DNA of 64,000 nucleotides from Acinetobacter sp. XS-4. Lineage in GTDB: Bacteria; Pseudomonadota; Gammaproteobacteria; Pseudomonadales; Moraxellaceae. Below are positions 53,365 through 63,424 of this stretch, one piece after another. Where the stretch lies: positions 1,364,001-1,428,000 of the forward strand of contig NZ_CP094657.1 of the NCBI RefSeq assembly GCF_023920705.1, read 5' to 3'. The notes under the pieces are model-generated. The model was not told the origin of the DNA. It made no database searches and was given only the letters and a program-made list of their open reading frames with translations. A program made the translations under genes and the position numbers. Position 1 is the first letter of the stretch; each line of letters begins with the position of its first letter.

Positions 53365-56300
53365 ATGGCGGATGTAGAACAGCAGCCAACTTCGGCACCT
53401 CGTTCACCTAAGAAGCGGCGCATTTTGCGTAGTTTCGTGCTGACGATATTGATCATATTTTTATTATTAGCGTCTTCGTTAGTGATCATGATGTCAACAG
53501 ATCGCGGAAGCCGTTTTTTATTAGATCGGGTTTTAGAAGCTCAGAAAATAATTAAATATGAATACGAAGGCGGAAACTTACTGCGCGGAATTATTCTTAA
53601 GAATGTTTTGGTGCAATTAACGGAAGTTGACGTTTCATTAGACAGAGCTGACGTAGGCTTAGGTTGGCGCTCTTTATTATTAGAAAAAGAAGTACATTTA
53701 AGCCATGCAGATGTGCGTAATTTACGTATTATTAATAAAACTCCGCCGTCTGGTAAAGCCTTCGAATTTAAGCCTATTAAGTTGCCATTTTTTCTACGTA
53801 TTGATGAAGCCGATGTTGATCATTTAGAAATTAAGCTAGCAACCTCAGATGTAAGTTTTCATGACGTCCATTTGCAAGATGCACTTTGGTCAGAAACTAA
53901 ACTGGAATTTGAAAAATCCAGTATGGATATGGGCTATCTTTCAGTCCACAATGCCACAGGAAAAATGGATTTCAGTGGTAAATATCCATTAGATGCTACA
54001 GCAGATTTAAGAATCCCATCTTTAAAAAGTTTAAATATTCAAAATATTAAAGTTGTAGCACGCGGAAGTTTAGATACTTTAAAAGCTGGTGTTGCAACAA
54101 CAACTCCCGATTTGTTAACGGGTTGGGCGGTATTGCATCCTGTTCGTGATGAAGTTCCAATGCAAGGTGAGTTATTACTAAAAAATTATCACTTACCTTT
54201 ATTGGTTGAACAAAAATTATTTGCAAAAAATGGTGTAATCAAATTTCAAGGTGATATTAAACAACTTAACTTGGCAGTTGATACAGATTTAAAGGGTGAG
54301 AATTTACCTGAAGGTCAATACAACGCTTTAATGAATACTGACTTGGTTCATCAGTTGAATATCACTGATTTTAATGGCCAAGTTATGAAAGGCGCTGTTA
54401 ACCTGAAAGGTTTAGTCAGCTGGAAAGATCATGTGACTTGGGATATCAAAGGCCGTTTAGACCATATTAACCCTAAAGACAAAGCTATTCCTCAAGTTGT
54501 ACAAGACTTTTTACCACCAAGTTTGGATGCTGCTGTTGCTTCCACTGGTTCTTTGGAAAAAGGTACTGAATTATTTGCCAATGTTGATTTTGACCGTTAC
54601 GAGTCTTGGAAGCTTAAGTTTAATCAGGCTCCTGAAAAAAATAATAAACCTCAACCAATGTTTATGAATGTAGCTTGGACGAAAATAGACCGCGCAATGC
54701 CTTATATTGGGTGGTTGAGCAGTGACAATGGTCAGGTCGATTTAACGTTACGTGATGGTCAGCAAGATATTAAAGTTGCTACAAAAGTATATCAGCATGA
54801 AAAAACGTTATTACCAGCAGGGCAATATCTAGCTAATCTGAATGTTAAAGATAATATTTTAAATGTTCCCAATTTTAGTTTTGCTGCTGAAAAAGGTAGC
54901 TTAACTGGTCAGGCTAAAGTGTTGCTTCCGACTGAAAAACGTCAGTTGGTTTGGAATGCTTTGTTAAATGCAAAAGATTTTAATCCACAAAGTATTCATG
55001 CAGCAGCACCTGTTAATCTTTTAAATGGTTCGATTAAAGCGAATGGTTTTGCTAAACCAAACCAGCAAATTATTCAATTTGAGAAAATTGATTTAACAGG
55101 TCGATTAGCTCAAGCGGGTCAAGAGACTGTAAGTTTGGGTGGGAAAAGTACCGCAGCATTATTATTCCATGATGTAAAAGCTGGTGGCGGCTTTAAAGGC
55201 TTTGCAGTTAATTATGATGGGTCTTTAAAAGCCCTAAAACAGGCAAATGGTTTATTGAAGTTCTCTATAGCGGGTACACCAGATTTTATTCGAATTAATC
55301 AGTTACAGCATGATGGCGTCGCTGGAAAAATCTATGCGACAGGTTCTGTAAACCTAAAAGATCGGATTGCATGGGATATTAATAGTTCATTAGTACGCTT
55401 TAAACCTCAATATTTTACCTCAGCGGTAAAAGGCGAAATTTCAGGTAATCTGAAAACCCAAGGGGTTTGGGCAGACCATTTAAAACGAATTAATATTCAG
55501 CAATTGAACCTTGCTGGCTTTATAAATAATAAACCTGTTCGAGGTAAGGGTAATCTATCTTTATTGATGGACTCTAATCAAAAAGGCTTTTTACCTCAGC
55601 AGTTTGAAGCAAATAATTTATTTTTAGTCTATGGGCAGAATCAGCTACAAGCGACAGGTAATGCACAGAATCTAAAAATCAAGCTCAATGCACCAGCACT
55701 TTACGAGTTATATCCAGGGCTACGTGGTCGAGCTTACGGTGATCTAAATGTACAATCACAGCCACGTTTAAAAGCAACTGCAAATATCGCCGTAGATGAT
55801 TTTGCTTTTAATACTTTAGTAAGCGTGAAAAGGTTGAGTATTCAGGGTGAACTTCCAACGTCGGAAACGACACCAACTCAATTAACCGCAAAATTAAATA
55901 ATCTGCGTAGTGGAAATAGACAAATTCAGTCTGCTGAAGTGAATTTAACAGGAACAAGAAAAGCGCATTTATTGAAAGTACTTGGCAATAATAGTATTTC
56001 TAAGTTCTATGTTCAGTTAGCAGGTGGGTTTAACCAGAATAATGATTGGTTAGGCCAAATTCAAAAAGGAAGTTTTGATTCAAGACGTATTCGTCTGGCC
56101 CAAAATCAAAATGCCCCAGTGATTTATTCTTCTGCAAAATCTGAGCTATATGTGGGCCAACATTGTTGGCAAAGTGCGAATAGCCAGCTCTGTTTTGATC
56201 AGCCAGTACGGGTAAGTAAGGCTCGCGGTAATATTTCGTTTGTAACTCAAAACATGGATTTAAGTGACTTCGCGGCATTTATGCCAGAAGGCTTAGCGAT

Positions 56301-57870
56301 GACTGGGCAATTAAACGGTTATGCTAAGGCTGCGTGGATTAATGGAGGTAATCCAAAACTTGATGCACGTTTAATTACACGCAAAGGTGAAATTGGTTTA
56401 GCTGCTGAAGATCCACAAGACCCTGCAACTACTCTGGCTTATGATGAGTTAGGTATTATTGCAAAAAGTGTATCTGAAGGGCTGTTATTCCGTGTTGATG
56501 TGAAAACACCTGATATTGGCACAGGTTATGCGAACGTCATTATCAATCCATTCCAGCCATCAATGCCAATGCATGGTGAAGTTGCATTTAATGATGTTCA
56601 ATTAAAAGTCTTAAAACCATTTATTCAAGATGTCCGCAAACTGAGTGGAACCTTAGCCTTGGCTGGTAAAGTCAATGGTACATTAACTCAGCCACAATTT
56701 ACTGGTGAAATGCGTTTGAAAAATGGCGCAATCAGTATGATTTCGCTTCCCGTTAATTTAACGAATGTTCAGGTTTACTCATCAATTCGTCAGGACATGG
56801 CAACAATTGATGGCGCGTTTAACAGCGGTCAAGGTGTAGGACTTTTAAAAGGTAGTTTTGAATGGAAAGATTCGCCACGTCTTCAATTAAACCTCAAAGG
56901 TGATAATTTACTTGTACGTCAGGCTCCATTAATTACTGCAATTGCTAATCCAAATCTTACACTTGATATGTATCCTTTCGATAAGCGTTTAAGCTTAAAA
57001 GGATCGGTAGATGTTCCTCGTGCACGTATTTCAATGCCAGAAACAACTGCTCCGGTCATTAACACTTCATCAGATGTCCGTATAGTTCGACAAGGCCAAG
57101 ATCCGCTTGCAATTTTACGAGCTGCTAAACCTTGGGATATTCGAGCTGATATTGCTGTTAATATTGGAAACCAAGTGATATTCCAAGGCTTTAACAGTAA
57201 TATTCCGTTAGTTGGTCGTTTAAATTTAAGTCAACGTGGTTACGAGACTGCAATGAGAGCTAATGGGGCAATTGGTGTCAGTCAAAAAGTGAAAATCGAA
57301 GCCTACGGACAAAGTCTAGATTTGAATCGAGCAATTGCGCGTTTTAATGGTCCATTGGCAAATCCAACTTTAGATATCGATGCAAACAAAAATGTTCAGG
57401 GCAGTATGGTTGGAGTACGTGTTACAGGTACTGCAACATCGCCAAACATTCAGGTTTACAATGATGCCGGACTATCTGAGCAAGAAGCATTGAATGCACT
57501 TGTTACGGGGCGTATTAATGAAGGTTCAAGTGGTTTAAGTAATGCAGAAGGATTTAAGTCCGATGTAAATAACACCATTGCTGCCGCAGGGATTAGTATG
57601 GGATTGGGTGGTACACGTGCTTTAACGAACCAGATTGGACGTACTTTCGGTTTGAGTGGCCTAGCTTTAGATGCACAAGGTACGGGTGAAGATACACAGG
57701 TGAGCTTAACGGGCTATATCACACCTGATCTATTTATTCGTTATGGTGTTGGCGTATTCACTCCAGTGAACAAGCTGACTTTACGTTATCAAATGAATCG
57801 ACGTTTATATCTAGAAGCAAGTCAGTCTTTAGAAAGAGCGATCGATCTATTCTACAATTGGCGTTTCTAG
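53365..57870 (+). CDS. tamB: Translocation and assembly module subunit TamB
   Basis: TamB is an AsmA-like bridge protein anchored in the inner membrane and spanning the periplasm to TamA; it is implicated in phospholipid transport and autotransporter assembly. The 1501-residue chain has an N-terminal membrane helix (about 20-46, FVLTILIIFLLLASSLVIMM), a very long beta-rich groove region and the C-terminal DUF490/TamB domain (from about 1150), including the QVSLTGYITPDLFIRYGVGVFTPVNKLTLRYQMNRRLYLEAS end. It follows tamA closely. Length is in the normal range for longer family members, and no frameshift was seen. Confidence 0.95.
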   Translation: MADVEQQPTSAPRSPKKRRILRSFVLTILIIFLLLASSLVIMMSTDRGSRFLLDRVLEAQKIIKYEYEGGNLLRGIILKNVLVQLTEVDVSLDRADVGLGWRSLLLEKEVHLSHADVRNLRIINKTPPSGKAFEFKPIKLPFFLRIDEADVDHLEIKLATSDVSFHDVHLQDALWSETKLEFEKSSMDMGYLSVHNATGKMDFSGKYPLDATADLRIPSLKSLNIQNIKVVARGSLDTLKAGVATTTPDLLTGWAVLHPVRDEVPMQGELLLKNYHLPLLVEQKLFAKNGVIKFQGDIKQLNLAVDTDLKGENLPEGQYNALMNTDLVHQLNITDFNGQVMKGAVNLKGLVSWKDHVTWDIKGRLDHINPKDKAIPQVVQDFLPPSLDAAVASTGSLEKGTELFANVDFDRYESWKLKFNQAPEKNNKPQPMFMNVAWTKIDRAMPYIGWLSSDNGQVDLTLRDGQQDIKVATKVYQHEKTLLPAGQYLANLNVKDNILNVPNFSFAAEKGSLTGQAKVLLPTEKRQLVWNALLNAKDFNPQSIHAAAPVNLLNGSIKANGFAKPNQQIIQFEKIDLTGRLAQAGQETVSLGGKSTAALLFHDVKAGGGFKGFAVNYDGSLKALKQANGLLKFSIAGTPDFIRINQLQHDGVAGKIYATGSVNLKDRIAWDINSSLVRFKPQYFTSAVKGEISGNLKTQGVWADHLKRINIQQLNLAGFINNKPVRGKGNLSLLMDSNQKGFLPQQFEANNLFLVYGQNQLQATGNAQNLKIKLNAPALYELYPGLRGRAYGDLNVQSQPRLKATANIAVDDFAFNTLVSVKRLSIQGELPTSETTPTQLTAKLNNLRSGNRQIQSAEVNLTGTRKAHLLKVLGNNSISKFYVQLAGGFNQNNDWLGQIQKGSFDSRRIRLAQNQNAPVIYSSAKSELYVGQHCWQSANSQLCFDQPVRVSKARGNISFVTQNMDLSDFAAFMPEGLAMTGQLNGYAKAAWINGGNPKLDARLITRKGEIGLAAEDPQDPATTLAYDELGIIAKSVSEGLLFRVDVKTPDIGTGYANVIINPFQPSMPMHGEVAFNDVQLKVLKPFIQDVRKLSGTLALAGKVNGTLTQPQFTGEMRLKNGAISMISLPVNLTNVQVYSSIRQDMATIDGAFNSGQGVGLLKGSFEWKDSPRLQLNLKGDNLLVRQAPLITAIANPNLTLDMYPFDKRLSLKGSVDVPRARISMPETTAPVINTSSDVRIVRQGQDPLAILRAAKPWDIRADIAVNIGNQVIFQGFNSNIPLVGRLNLSQRGYETAMRANGAIGVSQKVKIEAYGQSLDLNRAIARFNGPLANPTLDIDANKNVQGSMVGVRVTGTATSPNIQVYNDAGLSEQEALNALVTGRINEGSSGLSNAEGFKSDVNNTIAAAGISMGLGGTRALTNQIGRTFGLSGLALDAQGTGEDTQVSLTGYITPDLFIRYGVGVFTPVNKLTLRYQMNRRLYLEASQSLERAIDLFYNWRF

Positions 57871-58189
57871 TAGACGGAAATTAAACATTAGAAAGTATGC
57901 TAGTACCTATAATGATTTGATTAGTCTCAAGTAATAACGGAATAAAAGCTCACTTCTTAGTGGGCTTTTATTTTAAGCACTTCTATAGAATTTAAAAAAG
58001 TTGAATATTTATTATATAAAACATCGATTCTCTTAAAGGGAACCAAAGCTTGAACAGGCTTTTAATTAAAGAAAACTCACTTGAAAATTACTATTTTATA
58101 AATTAGTTTTCAGAATCATTAAATGAAACTAAATTGATAATACCTTGTTGATAAGTGCAAATAAGGTGGTTTTTTCCAAGGATATACCA
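57871..58189. other. Gap between tamB and the lactonase-like gene
   Basis: The tamB terminator occupies 57941-57972. The remaining AT-rich part is the presumed promoter region of the next gene. I see no additional gene. Confidence 0.45.
57941..57974 (+). terminator. Terminator of tamAB
   Basis: AATAAAAGC-CACT and AGTG-GCTTTTATT arms with single-base bulges and a TCTT loop form a stem followed by TTT. It lies about 70 bases after the tamB stop. Confidence 0.8.
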
Positions 58190-59425
58190 GTGAAAATAGA
58201 TACTTCTGTTGAAATTAAATATGACAAGGAAAACGGTACCAATATTAAATATCGTGGGCTAATTCAAAAGTTAACAGCAACATTGTCATTGACGCTTTTG
58301 TCATTTGGATGGGGCTCTACCGTAAATGCTGCACAACAACAAATTGCTTTAGTGGGAACATGGACATCGATTCCTAATGCACCACTTGCGCAAAAACCAA
58401 AACAAGCCAGTGAAGGTTTATACCAGCTTAAAGTGAATCACGATGGAACCTTAACTCCTGTTAAAGTCTTGAAAATGAAAAGTCCTTCTTGGATTGTAAA
58501 ATCGAAAGATGGCCATTTTGCCTATACCACTAATGAAGAAAATGAAGGGGCGGTGACCGCACTATCAATTCAAAATGGAAAGGTGGACGTGTTGAACACA
58601 GTGGATAGTCATGGTGGACATCCAACACATGCATCAATCAGTTTAGATGGTAAATTTCTATTTGTGTCGAACTATTCTGCATTTGATAAAGGTCGTGGTG
58701 GGGTAGCTGTTTTCCCAATTTTGCCAAACGGCCATTTAGGTGAAAAAGTACAAAATATTGTTTTTAGCGAGGGTTCTGGTCACGTCAAAGGTCGTCAGGA
58801 CAGTGGTCATGCACATTCAACTACATTTAGCCCAGACGGTAAGTATTTATATGCGAGCGATCTTGGAAATGACAAAGTCTATACCTTTCGTTATAACCCA
58901 AATAAGCCTCAACCACTCGAAGCGGACAACAGCCGAGATGTGACTTTTACACATGGTTCTGGCCCGCGTCATATGGTCTTTTCACCAAATGGCAAACATG
59001 CGTATGTTACCGCAGAAATGCGAAGTGAAATTGTGACATTTAATGTGCAAGATGGTCATTTGAAAAAAGTGGCGGAGCTAAAACTAATTCACGAAGATAA
59101 AACACCTGAATTTAAGAGCGCGAGTGGAATTATCCTCAGTCCAAATGGCAAATATGTGATTGCTGCTAACCGTGGTGCAGACAACAAACTTTTAGTATTT
59201 AAAATTCAACAGAATGGATTGCTAGGTAAACCAGCAGTTTATAAAGCTAATGGTATTGAACCACGTGCTTTCTCATTCGATGCGTCAGGTAAATATCTAT
59301 ATGTAACCAATGTTTTTACTAATAACATTAGCTTGTTCCGCTTCGATGCAAAAAATGGCACATTAAAACCCGCTGGCGATGCAGCAAAAATATCGACGCC
59401 GACTCATATCAAATTTTTTAATTGA
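58190..59425 (+). CDS. Exported lactonase-like seven-bladed beta-propeller protein
   Basis: This protein of about 411 residues is of the 6-phosphogluconolactonase-like (Pgl/YbhE, lactonase) beta-propeller family, with repeated segments such as SPDGKYLYASDLGNDKVYTFRY and SPNGKHAYVTAEMRSEIVTF. GTG 58190 is preferred because AAGGA lies 7 bases upstream; TTG 58145 opens a longer frame. The N-terminus has a long polar stretch and then a hydrophobic signal (LTATLSLTLLSFGWGSTVNA), so it should be periplasmic, unlike the cytoplasmic enzyme YbhE. The substrate is unknown. The gene appears monocistronic. Confidence 0.85.
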   Translation: MKIDTSVEIKYDKENGTNIKYRGLIQKLTATLSLTLLSFGWGSTVNAAQQQIALVGTWTSIPNAPLAQKPKQASEGLYQLKVNHDGTLTPVKVLKMKSPSWIVKSKDGHFAYTTNEENEGAVTALSIQNGKVDVLNTVDSHGGHPTHASISLDGKFLFVSNYSAFDKGRGGVAVFPILPNGHLGEKVQNIVFSEGSGHVKGRQDSGHAHSTTFSPDGKYLYASDLGNDKVYTFRYNPNKPQPLEADNSRDVTFTHGSGPRHMVFSPNGKHAYVTAEMRSEIVTFNVQDGHLKKVAELKLIHEDKTPEFKSASGIILSPNGKYVIAANRGADNKLLVFKIQQNGLLGKPAVYKANGIEPRAFSFDASGKYLYVTNVFTNNISLFRFDAKNGTLKPAGDAAKISTPTHIKFFN

Positions 59426-59462
59426 TCCGAATTAAAAACTTGGTATTTCTGGTATTTGATAT

Positions 59463-59495
59463 AAAAGACCGAGATTTTGCTATCTCGGTTTTTTA
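59463..59495 (+). terminator. Terminator of the lactonase-like gene
   Basis: ACCGAGAT (59468-59475) and ATCTCGGT (59482-59489) enclose a 6-base loop and are followed by a T-run. Confidence 0.9.
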
Positions 59496-59559
59496 TGACT
59501 GTTTTTGCAAAAATGATGATTTTCCGTATGATATGAGCAGCAATAATTAGTGTAGTGAA

Positions 59560-59922
59560 ATGATGAAAAAGATTTTATTGATTGCAGTGAGTTTGTTCTT
59601 TGTCGGTTGTTCAGAAAAGAAACCATTAACACCAGAAGAGCAGTGGCATGGCTTTTGTACTAGCGTAGGAAATGCAGCTAGAAGTATTGTTTTTGATCGT
59701 CAGCAAGCAATTGAAAAAGCTCAGGCCGTTGAGCATGCAAATAAAATTGAAGATGACATTACGAAAAAATTCATTCTTAATATTATTGAAAAAGTTTATG
59801 CGATTCCAAAAGAAGAACTGACGAAAGATTCTCAAGCACTCCAAGAAAAAGTTAGAAAGCAAGCGATGGATGAGTGTTTGGCAACGCCTCATGACAAAAT
59901 GCCAAAATATAAATCGTTCTAA
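59560..59922 (+). CDS. Small lipoprotein of unknown function
   Basis: This is a 120-residue predicted lipoprotein: MMKKILLIAVSLFFVGCSEKK gives a lipobox VGC (Cys17). The mature part is helical and charged, with two further Cys residues (Cys33 in HGFCTS and Cys105 in DECLAT) that could form a disulphide. ATG 59563 is an equally possible start. No known domain was recognised. It is monocistronic, between the lactonase-like terminator and acnB. Confidence 0.75.
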   Translation: MMKKILLIAVSLFFVGCSEKKPLTPEEQWHGFCTSVGNAARSIVFDRQQAIEKAQAVEHANKIEDDITKKFILNIIEKVYAIPKEELTKDSQALQEKVRKQAMDECLATPHDKMPKYKSF

Positions 59923-60172
59923 TTGGGTAAGGTTATTGAGTTTTCTCTCATCTCGGGCTTTTTTGCTTAAAAATAGCCCAGATTTGGCTAATTCGCTCAT
60001 TATTTGCACATGGGTATTTAGATACAAAATAATGGGCATCACGGAGAAACACCCCGTTTTCATTAACTTTTACCTTGAACTCTAGTAAACTTTTATAGTC
60101 CATATTACTTGTGAAGCTTTTACGAAAGCTGGAATTTGCAAGTAATTTTTCAAAAAAAGAGGAATGAACACC

Positions 60173-62812
60173 GTGCTAGAAGCTTACCGCCAACACGTTG
60201 AAGAACGTGCCGCACTCGGAGTCCCACCGAAGCCACTTGATGATGCTCAAACAGCTCAGCTTGTTGAACTATTAAAAAATCCACCAGCAGGCGAAGAAGC
60301 GTTCTTGGTTGATTTGCTTGAAAACCGTGTTCCTGCAGGTGTTGACCAAGCAGCTTATGTAAAGGCAGCGTTCTTGGCAGCGATTGCAAAAGGCGAAGCA
60401 ACTTCACCACTCGTTTCTAAAGAACGTGCAGTTTACTTACTTGGCACGATGCTTGGTGGTTATAACGTAGCACCACTTGTTGAGCTTCTTGATAATGCTG
60501 AACTTGCAAGCTTAGCTGCTGAAGCGTTAAAGAAAACACTTCTTGTATTTGATGCATTCCATGACGTAGCAGATAAAGCAAAAGCGGGTAATGCCAATGC
60601 TAAAGCTGTTCTACAATCTTGGGCAGATGCAGAATGGTTCACAAGCCGTCCTGACGTTCCAGAAGAAATTAAAATCACTGTGTTCAAAGTAACTGGTGAA
60701 ACAAATACTGATGACTTATCTCCAGCGCAAGATGCTTGGAGCCGTCCAGATATCCCATTACACGCAAATGCAATGTTGAAAAACGAGCGTGATGGTATCA
60801 ACCCTGAAAAACCAGGTGAAGTTGGTCCGTTAAACCAAATTAAAGAACTTATTGCGAAAGGCAATCAAGTTGCTTACGTAGGCGACGTTGTTGGTACAGG
60901 TTCAAGCCGTAAATCTGCAACTAACTCTGTACTTTGGTTCTTCGGTGACGAACTTCCACACATTCCAAACAAAAAAGATGGCGGTGTGTGCTTAGGTACT
61001 AAAATCGCTCCAATTTTCTTTAATACAATGGAAGATGCAGGTGCATTACCTGTAGAAATCGACGTTGCTAACATGAACATGGGCGACGAAGTAGTATTGA
61101 AAATTGACCATGCTGCTGCAAAAGTTACTGCTTTTAAAGATGGCGTTCAAATTTCAGAAGCAGAACTTAAAACTCCAGTACTTCTAGACGAAGTACGCGC
61201 TGGTGGTCGTATTAACTTGATCATTGGTCGTGGTTTGACAACTAAAGCACGTGAAGAATTAGGTCTTGCACCTTCTACATTGTTCCGTACACCTGTACAA
61301 CCTGCTGACACTGGCAAAGGCTTCACCCAAGCTCAGAAGATGGTTGGTCGTGCATGTGGTTTAGCTGAAGGTCAAGGTATCCGTCCGGGTACTTACTGTG
61401 AACCTAAGATGACTACAGTTGGTTCTCAAGATACAACTGGTCCTATGACTCGTGACGAGTTAAAAGACTTAGCTTGCTTGGGCTTCTCTGCTGACTTAGT
61501 AATGCAGTCTTTCTGTCACACTGCTGCGTATCCAAAACCAGTTGACGTAACTACTCACCATACATTACCTGACTTCATCATGAATCGTGGTGGTGTATCT
61601 TTACGTCCAGGTGACGGTATTATCCACTCTTGGTTAAACCGTATGTTACTTCCAGATACAGTAGGTACTGGTGGTGACTCACATACTCGTTTCCCAATCG
61701 GTATTTCATTCCCAGCGGGTTCTGGTCTTGTTGCATTCGCAGCTGCAACTGGTGTTATGCCACTTGACATGCCAGAGTCTGTACTTGTTAAGTTCAAAGG
61801 TAAAATGCAACCTGGTATCACTTTACGTGACCTTGTACATGCAATTCCTTACTATGCAATTCAAGCGGGTGACTTAACTGTAGAGAAGAAAGGTAAGAAA
61901 AACATCTTCTCTGGTCGTATCCTTGAGATTGATTTGTCAGAAATGGAAAATGACTTGACTGTTGAGCAAGCATTTGAACTTTCTGATGCATCTGCTGAAC
62001 GTTCTGCGGCTGGCTGTTCAATCACACTTTCTGAAGAGAAAGTTGCTGAATATTTACGTTCTAACATCACCATGTTGAAGTGGATGATCTCAGAAGGTTA
62101 TGGCGATGCTCGTACTATGGCGCGTCGTGCTGAAAACATGCAGAAGTGGTTAGACAATCCAAGCTTGTTAAAAGCTGATGCTGATGCAGAATACTTAAAA
62201 GTTTACGAAATCGATCTTGCTGACATCAAAGAACCAATTCTTTGCTGCCCGAACGATCCAGATGATGCGAAACTTCTTTCTGATGTTCAAGGCGACAAAA
62301 TTGATGAAGTATTCATCGGTTCTTGTATGACTAACATCGGTCACTTCCGTGCAGCTGGTCAGTTACTTGATAAAGTACCTGGTGGTTCATTGTCTACTCG
62401 TTTATGGTTGGCTCCACCAACTCGTATGGACGAGCACCAATTAATGGAAGAAGGCTTGTATAACATCTATGGTCGTGCTGGTGCGCGTACAGAGATGCCT
62501 GGCTGTTCATTATGTATGGGTAACCAAGCACGCGTAGCGCCGAACACAACATGTGTATCGACTTCTACTCGTAACTTTCCGAACCGTTTAGGTCAAGGTG
62601 CAAATGTTTACTTAGCATCTGCTGAGCTTGCATCTGTAGCTGCGGTTCTTGGTAAATTACCAAGCCCAGAAGAATATCAACAGTACGCGTCGCAAATCGA
62701 CAGCGCTTCTGCTGACATCTACAAATACTTAAACTTCGACAAGATGAGTGAATATACTAAAGAAGCTGATCAAGTTGATACTAAGAAAATCCAAGCTGCT
62801 CAATTGACTTAA
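60173..62812 (+). CDS. acnB: Aconitate hydratase B
   Basis: AcnB interconverts citrate and isocitrate and also hydrates 2-methyl-cis-aconitate. I chose GTG 60173: it gives an N-terminus (MLEAYRQHVEERA) matching E. coli AcnB (MLEEYRKH), and the AGAGGA ribosome site is 9 bases upstream, whereas it directly abuts ATG 60164. The 879-residue protein has the N-terminal HEAT-like domain (AALVELLKNPPAGEE type), the swivel domain, and three 4Fe-4S ligand cysteines, one in SFCHTAAYP and two in GCSLCMGNQ. In other bacteria the apo-form binds mRNA. The gene is highly codon-biased, as expected for strong expression. Confidence 0.96.
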   Translation: MLEAYRQHVEERAALGVPPKPLDDAQTAQLVELLKNPPAGEEAFLVDLLENRVPAGVDQAAYVKAAFLAAIAKGEATSPLVSKERAVYLLGTMLGGYNVAPLVELLDNAELASLAAEALKKTLLVFDAFHDVADKAKAGNANAKAVLQSWADAEWFTSRPDVPEEIKITVFKVTGETNTDDLSPAQDAWSRPDIPLHANAMLKNERDGINPEKPGEVGPLNQIKELIAKGNQVAYVGDVVGTGSSRKSATNSVLWFFGDELPHIPNKKDGGVCLGTKIAPIFFNTMEDAGALPVEIDVANMNMGDEVVLKIDHAAAKVTAFKDGVQISEAELKTPVLLDEVRAGGRINLIIGRGLTTKAREELGLAPSTLFRTPVQPADTGKGFTQAQKMVGRACGLAEGQGIRPGTYCEPKMTTVGSQDTTGPMTRDELKDLACLGFSADLVMQSFCHTAAYPKPVDVTTHHTLPDFIMNRGGVSLRPGDGIIHSWLNRMLLPDTVGTGGDSHTRFPIGISFPAGSGLVAFAAATGVMPLDMPESVLVKFKGKMQPGITLRDLVHAIPYYAIQAGDLTVEKKGKKNIFSGRILEIDLSEMENDLTVEQAFELSDASAERSAAGCSITLSEEKVAEYLRSNITMLKWMISEGYGDARTMARRAENMQKWLDNPSLLKADADAEYLKVYEIDLADIKEPILCCPNDPDDAKLLSDVQGDKIDEVFIGSCMTNIGHFRAAGQLLDKVPGGSLSTRLWLAPPTRMDEHQLMEEGLYNIYGRAGARTEMPGCSLCMGNQARVAPNTTCVSTSTRNFPNRLGQGANVYLASAELASVAAVLGKLPSPEEYQQYASQIDSASADIYKYLNFDKMSEYTKEADQVDTKKIQAAQLT

Positions 62813-62892
62813 TGAGCTAGGATGAAGAAAGGCCGAAAGGCTTTTCCCTAGCGCAAGAGCAAATCTATGATTTGTTTGAGCAAAAAGCTAGA
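62813..62892 (+). ncRNA. Structured acnB 3' region, possible 3'-UTR small RNA
   Basis: Right after the acnB stop, GAAAGGCC (62827-62834) and GGCTTTTC (62839-62846) form a GAAA-tetraloop hairpin enclosed by GCTAGG (62816-62821) and CCTAGC (62847-62852). A second small hairpin CAAATC-TAT-GATTTG follows (62860-62874). A third copy, GCTAG at 62887-62891, could compete with the outer stem. The block ends in a strong terminator, so an independent 3'-derived RNA of about 110 bases is possible. No promoter was identified. Confidence 0.35.
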
Positions 62893-62927
62893 ATAAGGGC
62901 TGATTAATCAGCCCTTATTTTTTTTTT
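62892..62927 (+). terminator. Terminator of acnB
   Basis: A perfect 28-base palindrome (AATAAGGGCTGATT and its complement, 62892-62919) is followed by a run of about ten T. Confidence 0.95.
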
Positions 62928-63098
62928 GAAATAATTTCTAATTAATCTAAATTTTAAATCAAAAAAATTGTAGTAAGTTCTGTGCTATGCCTATCTAATA
63001 ATTTTAATTAATATGGTCCAGTAATTTTGGCTTTACAATTCAATCAATCCATCATTTAATTATTGAAAATGAGTGATTTAAAAAGTTGATTTAACTAA

Positions 63099-63320
63099 AT
63101 GGCGAAACAGTCCCGCTTCTTATGTATTGGTGGATTTCTTAACGGTTCTGCTGTTAAAGATCAAGGTGATAGTTTTATCTGTGTCGAAAATAACAAACAA
63201 GTAGCCTATCATAAAAAGGAAATTTTCCATCCAGACTCATGGGATCAAGATTACTACGTCTGCGAAACTACAACAGATCAACAGGCACGAAATTGGGTTT
63301 ATGATATTAAGCCCGATTAA
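63099..63320 (+). CDS. Small protein of unknown function
   Basis: This 73-residue ORF has no clear ribosome site and no recognised domain. Composition is protein-like, with a balanced set of charged and aromatic residues and Cys residues at positions 9, 28 and 55. It is separated from acnB by a terminator and a gap of about 170 bases, and a terminator follows 60 bases after the stop, which supports a real transcription unit. Confidence 0.55.
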   Translation: MAKQSRFLCIGGFLNGSAVKDQGDSFICVENNKQVAYHKKEIFHPDSWDQDYYVCETTTDQQARNWVYDIKPD

Positions 63321-63382
63321 TTTACTTGATATCATTTTATTCGGTGAATAGGCAATTTAGTATTTTTTAAATGCCTACATGG

Positions 63383-63409
63383 AAAAGCCCCTTTGAAAGG
63401 GGCTTTTTA
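63383..63409. terminator. Bidirectional terminator between the small ORF and the symporter gene
   Basis: AAAAGCCCCTT and AAGGGGCTTTTT form a tight hairpin with TGA loop. It ends both the convergent symporter gene on the minus strand and the small ORF on the plus strand. Confidence 0.9.
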
Positions 63410-63424
63410 TAAACTAAAACAATT

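Noticed and set aside
59626-60063. 145-codon open frame on the minus strand over the small lipoprotein gene
   Set aside because: It is antisense to a gene with a clear lipoprotein signal, has a Phe/Leu-rich shadow composition and no ribosome site.
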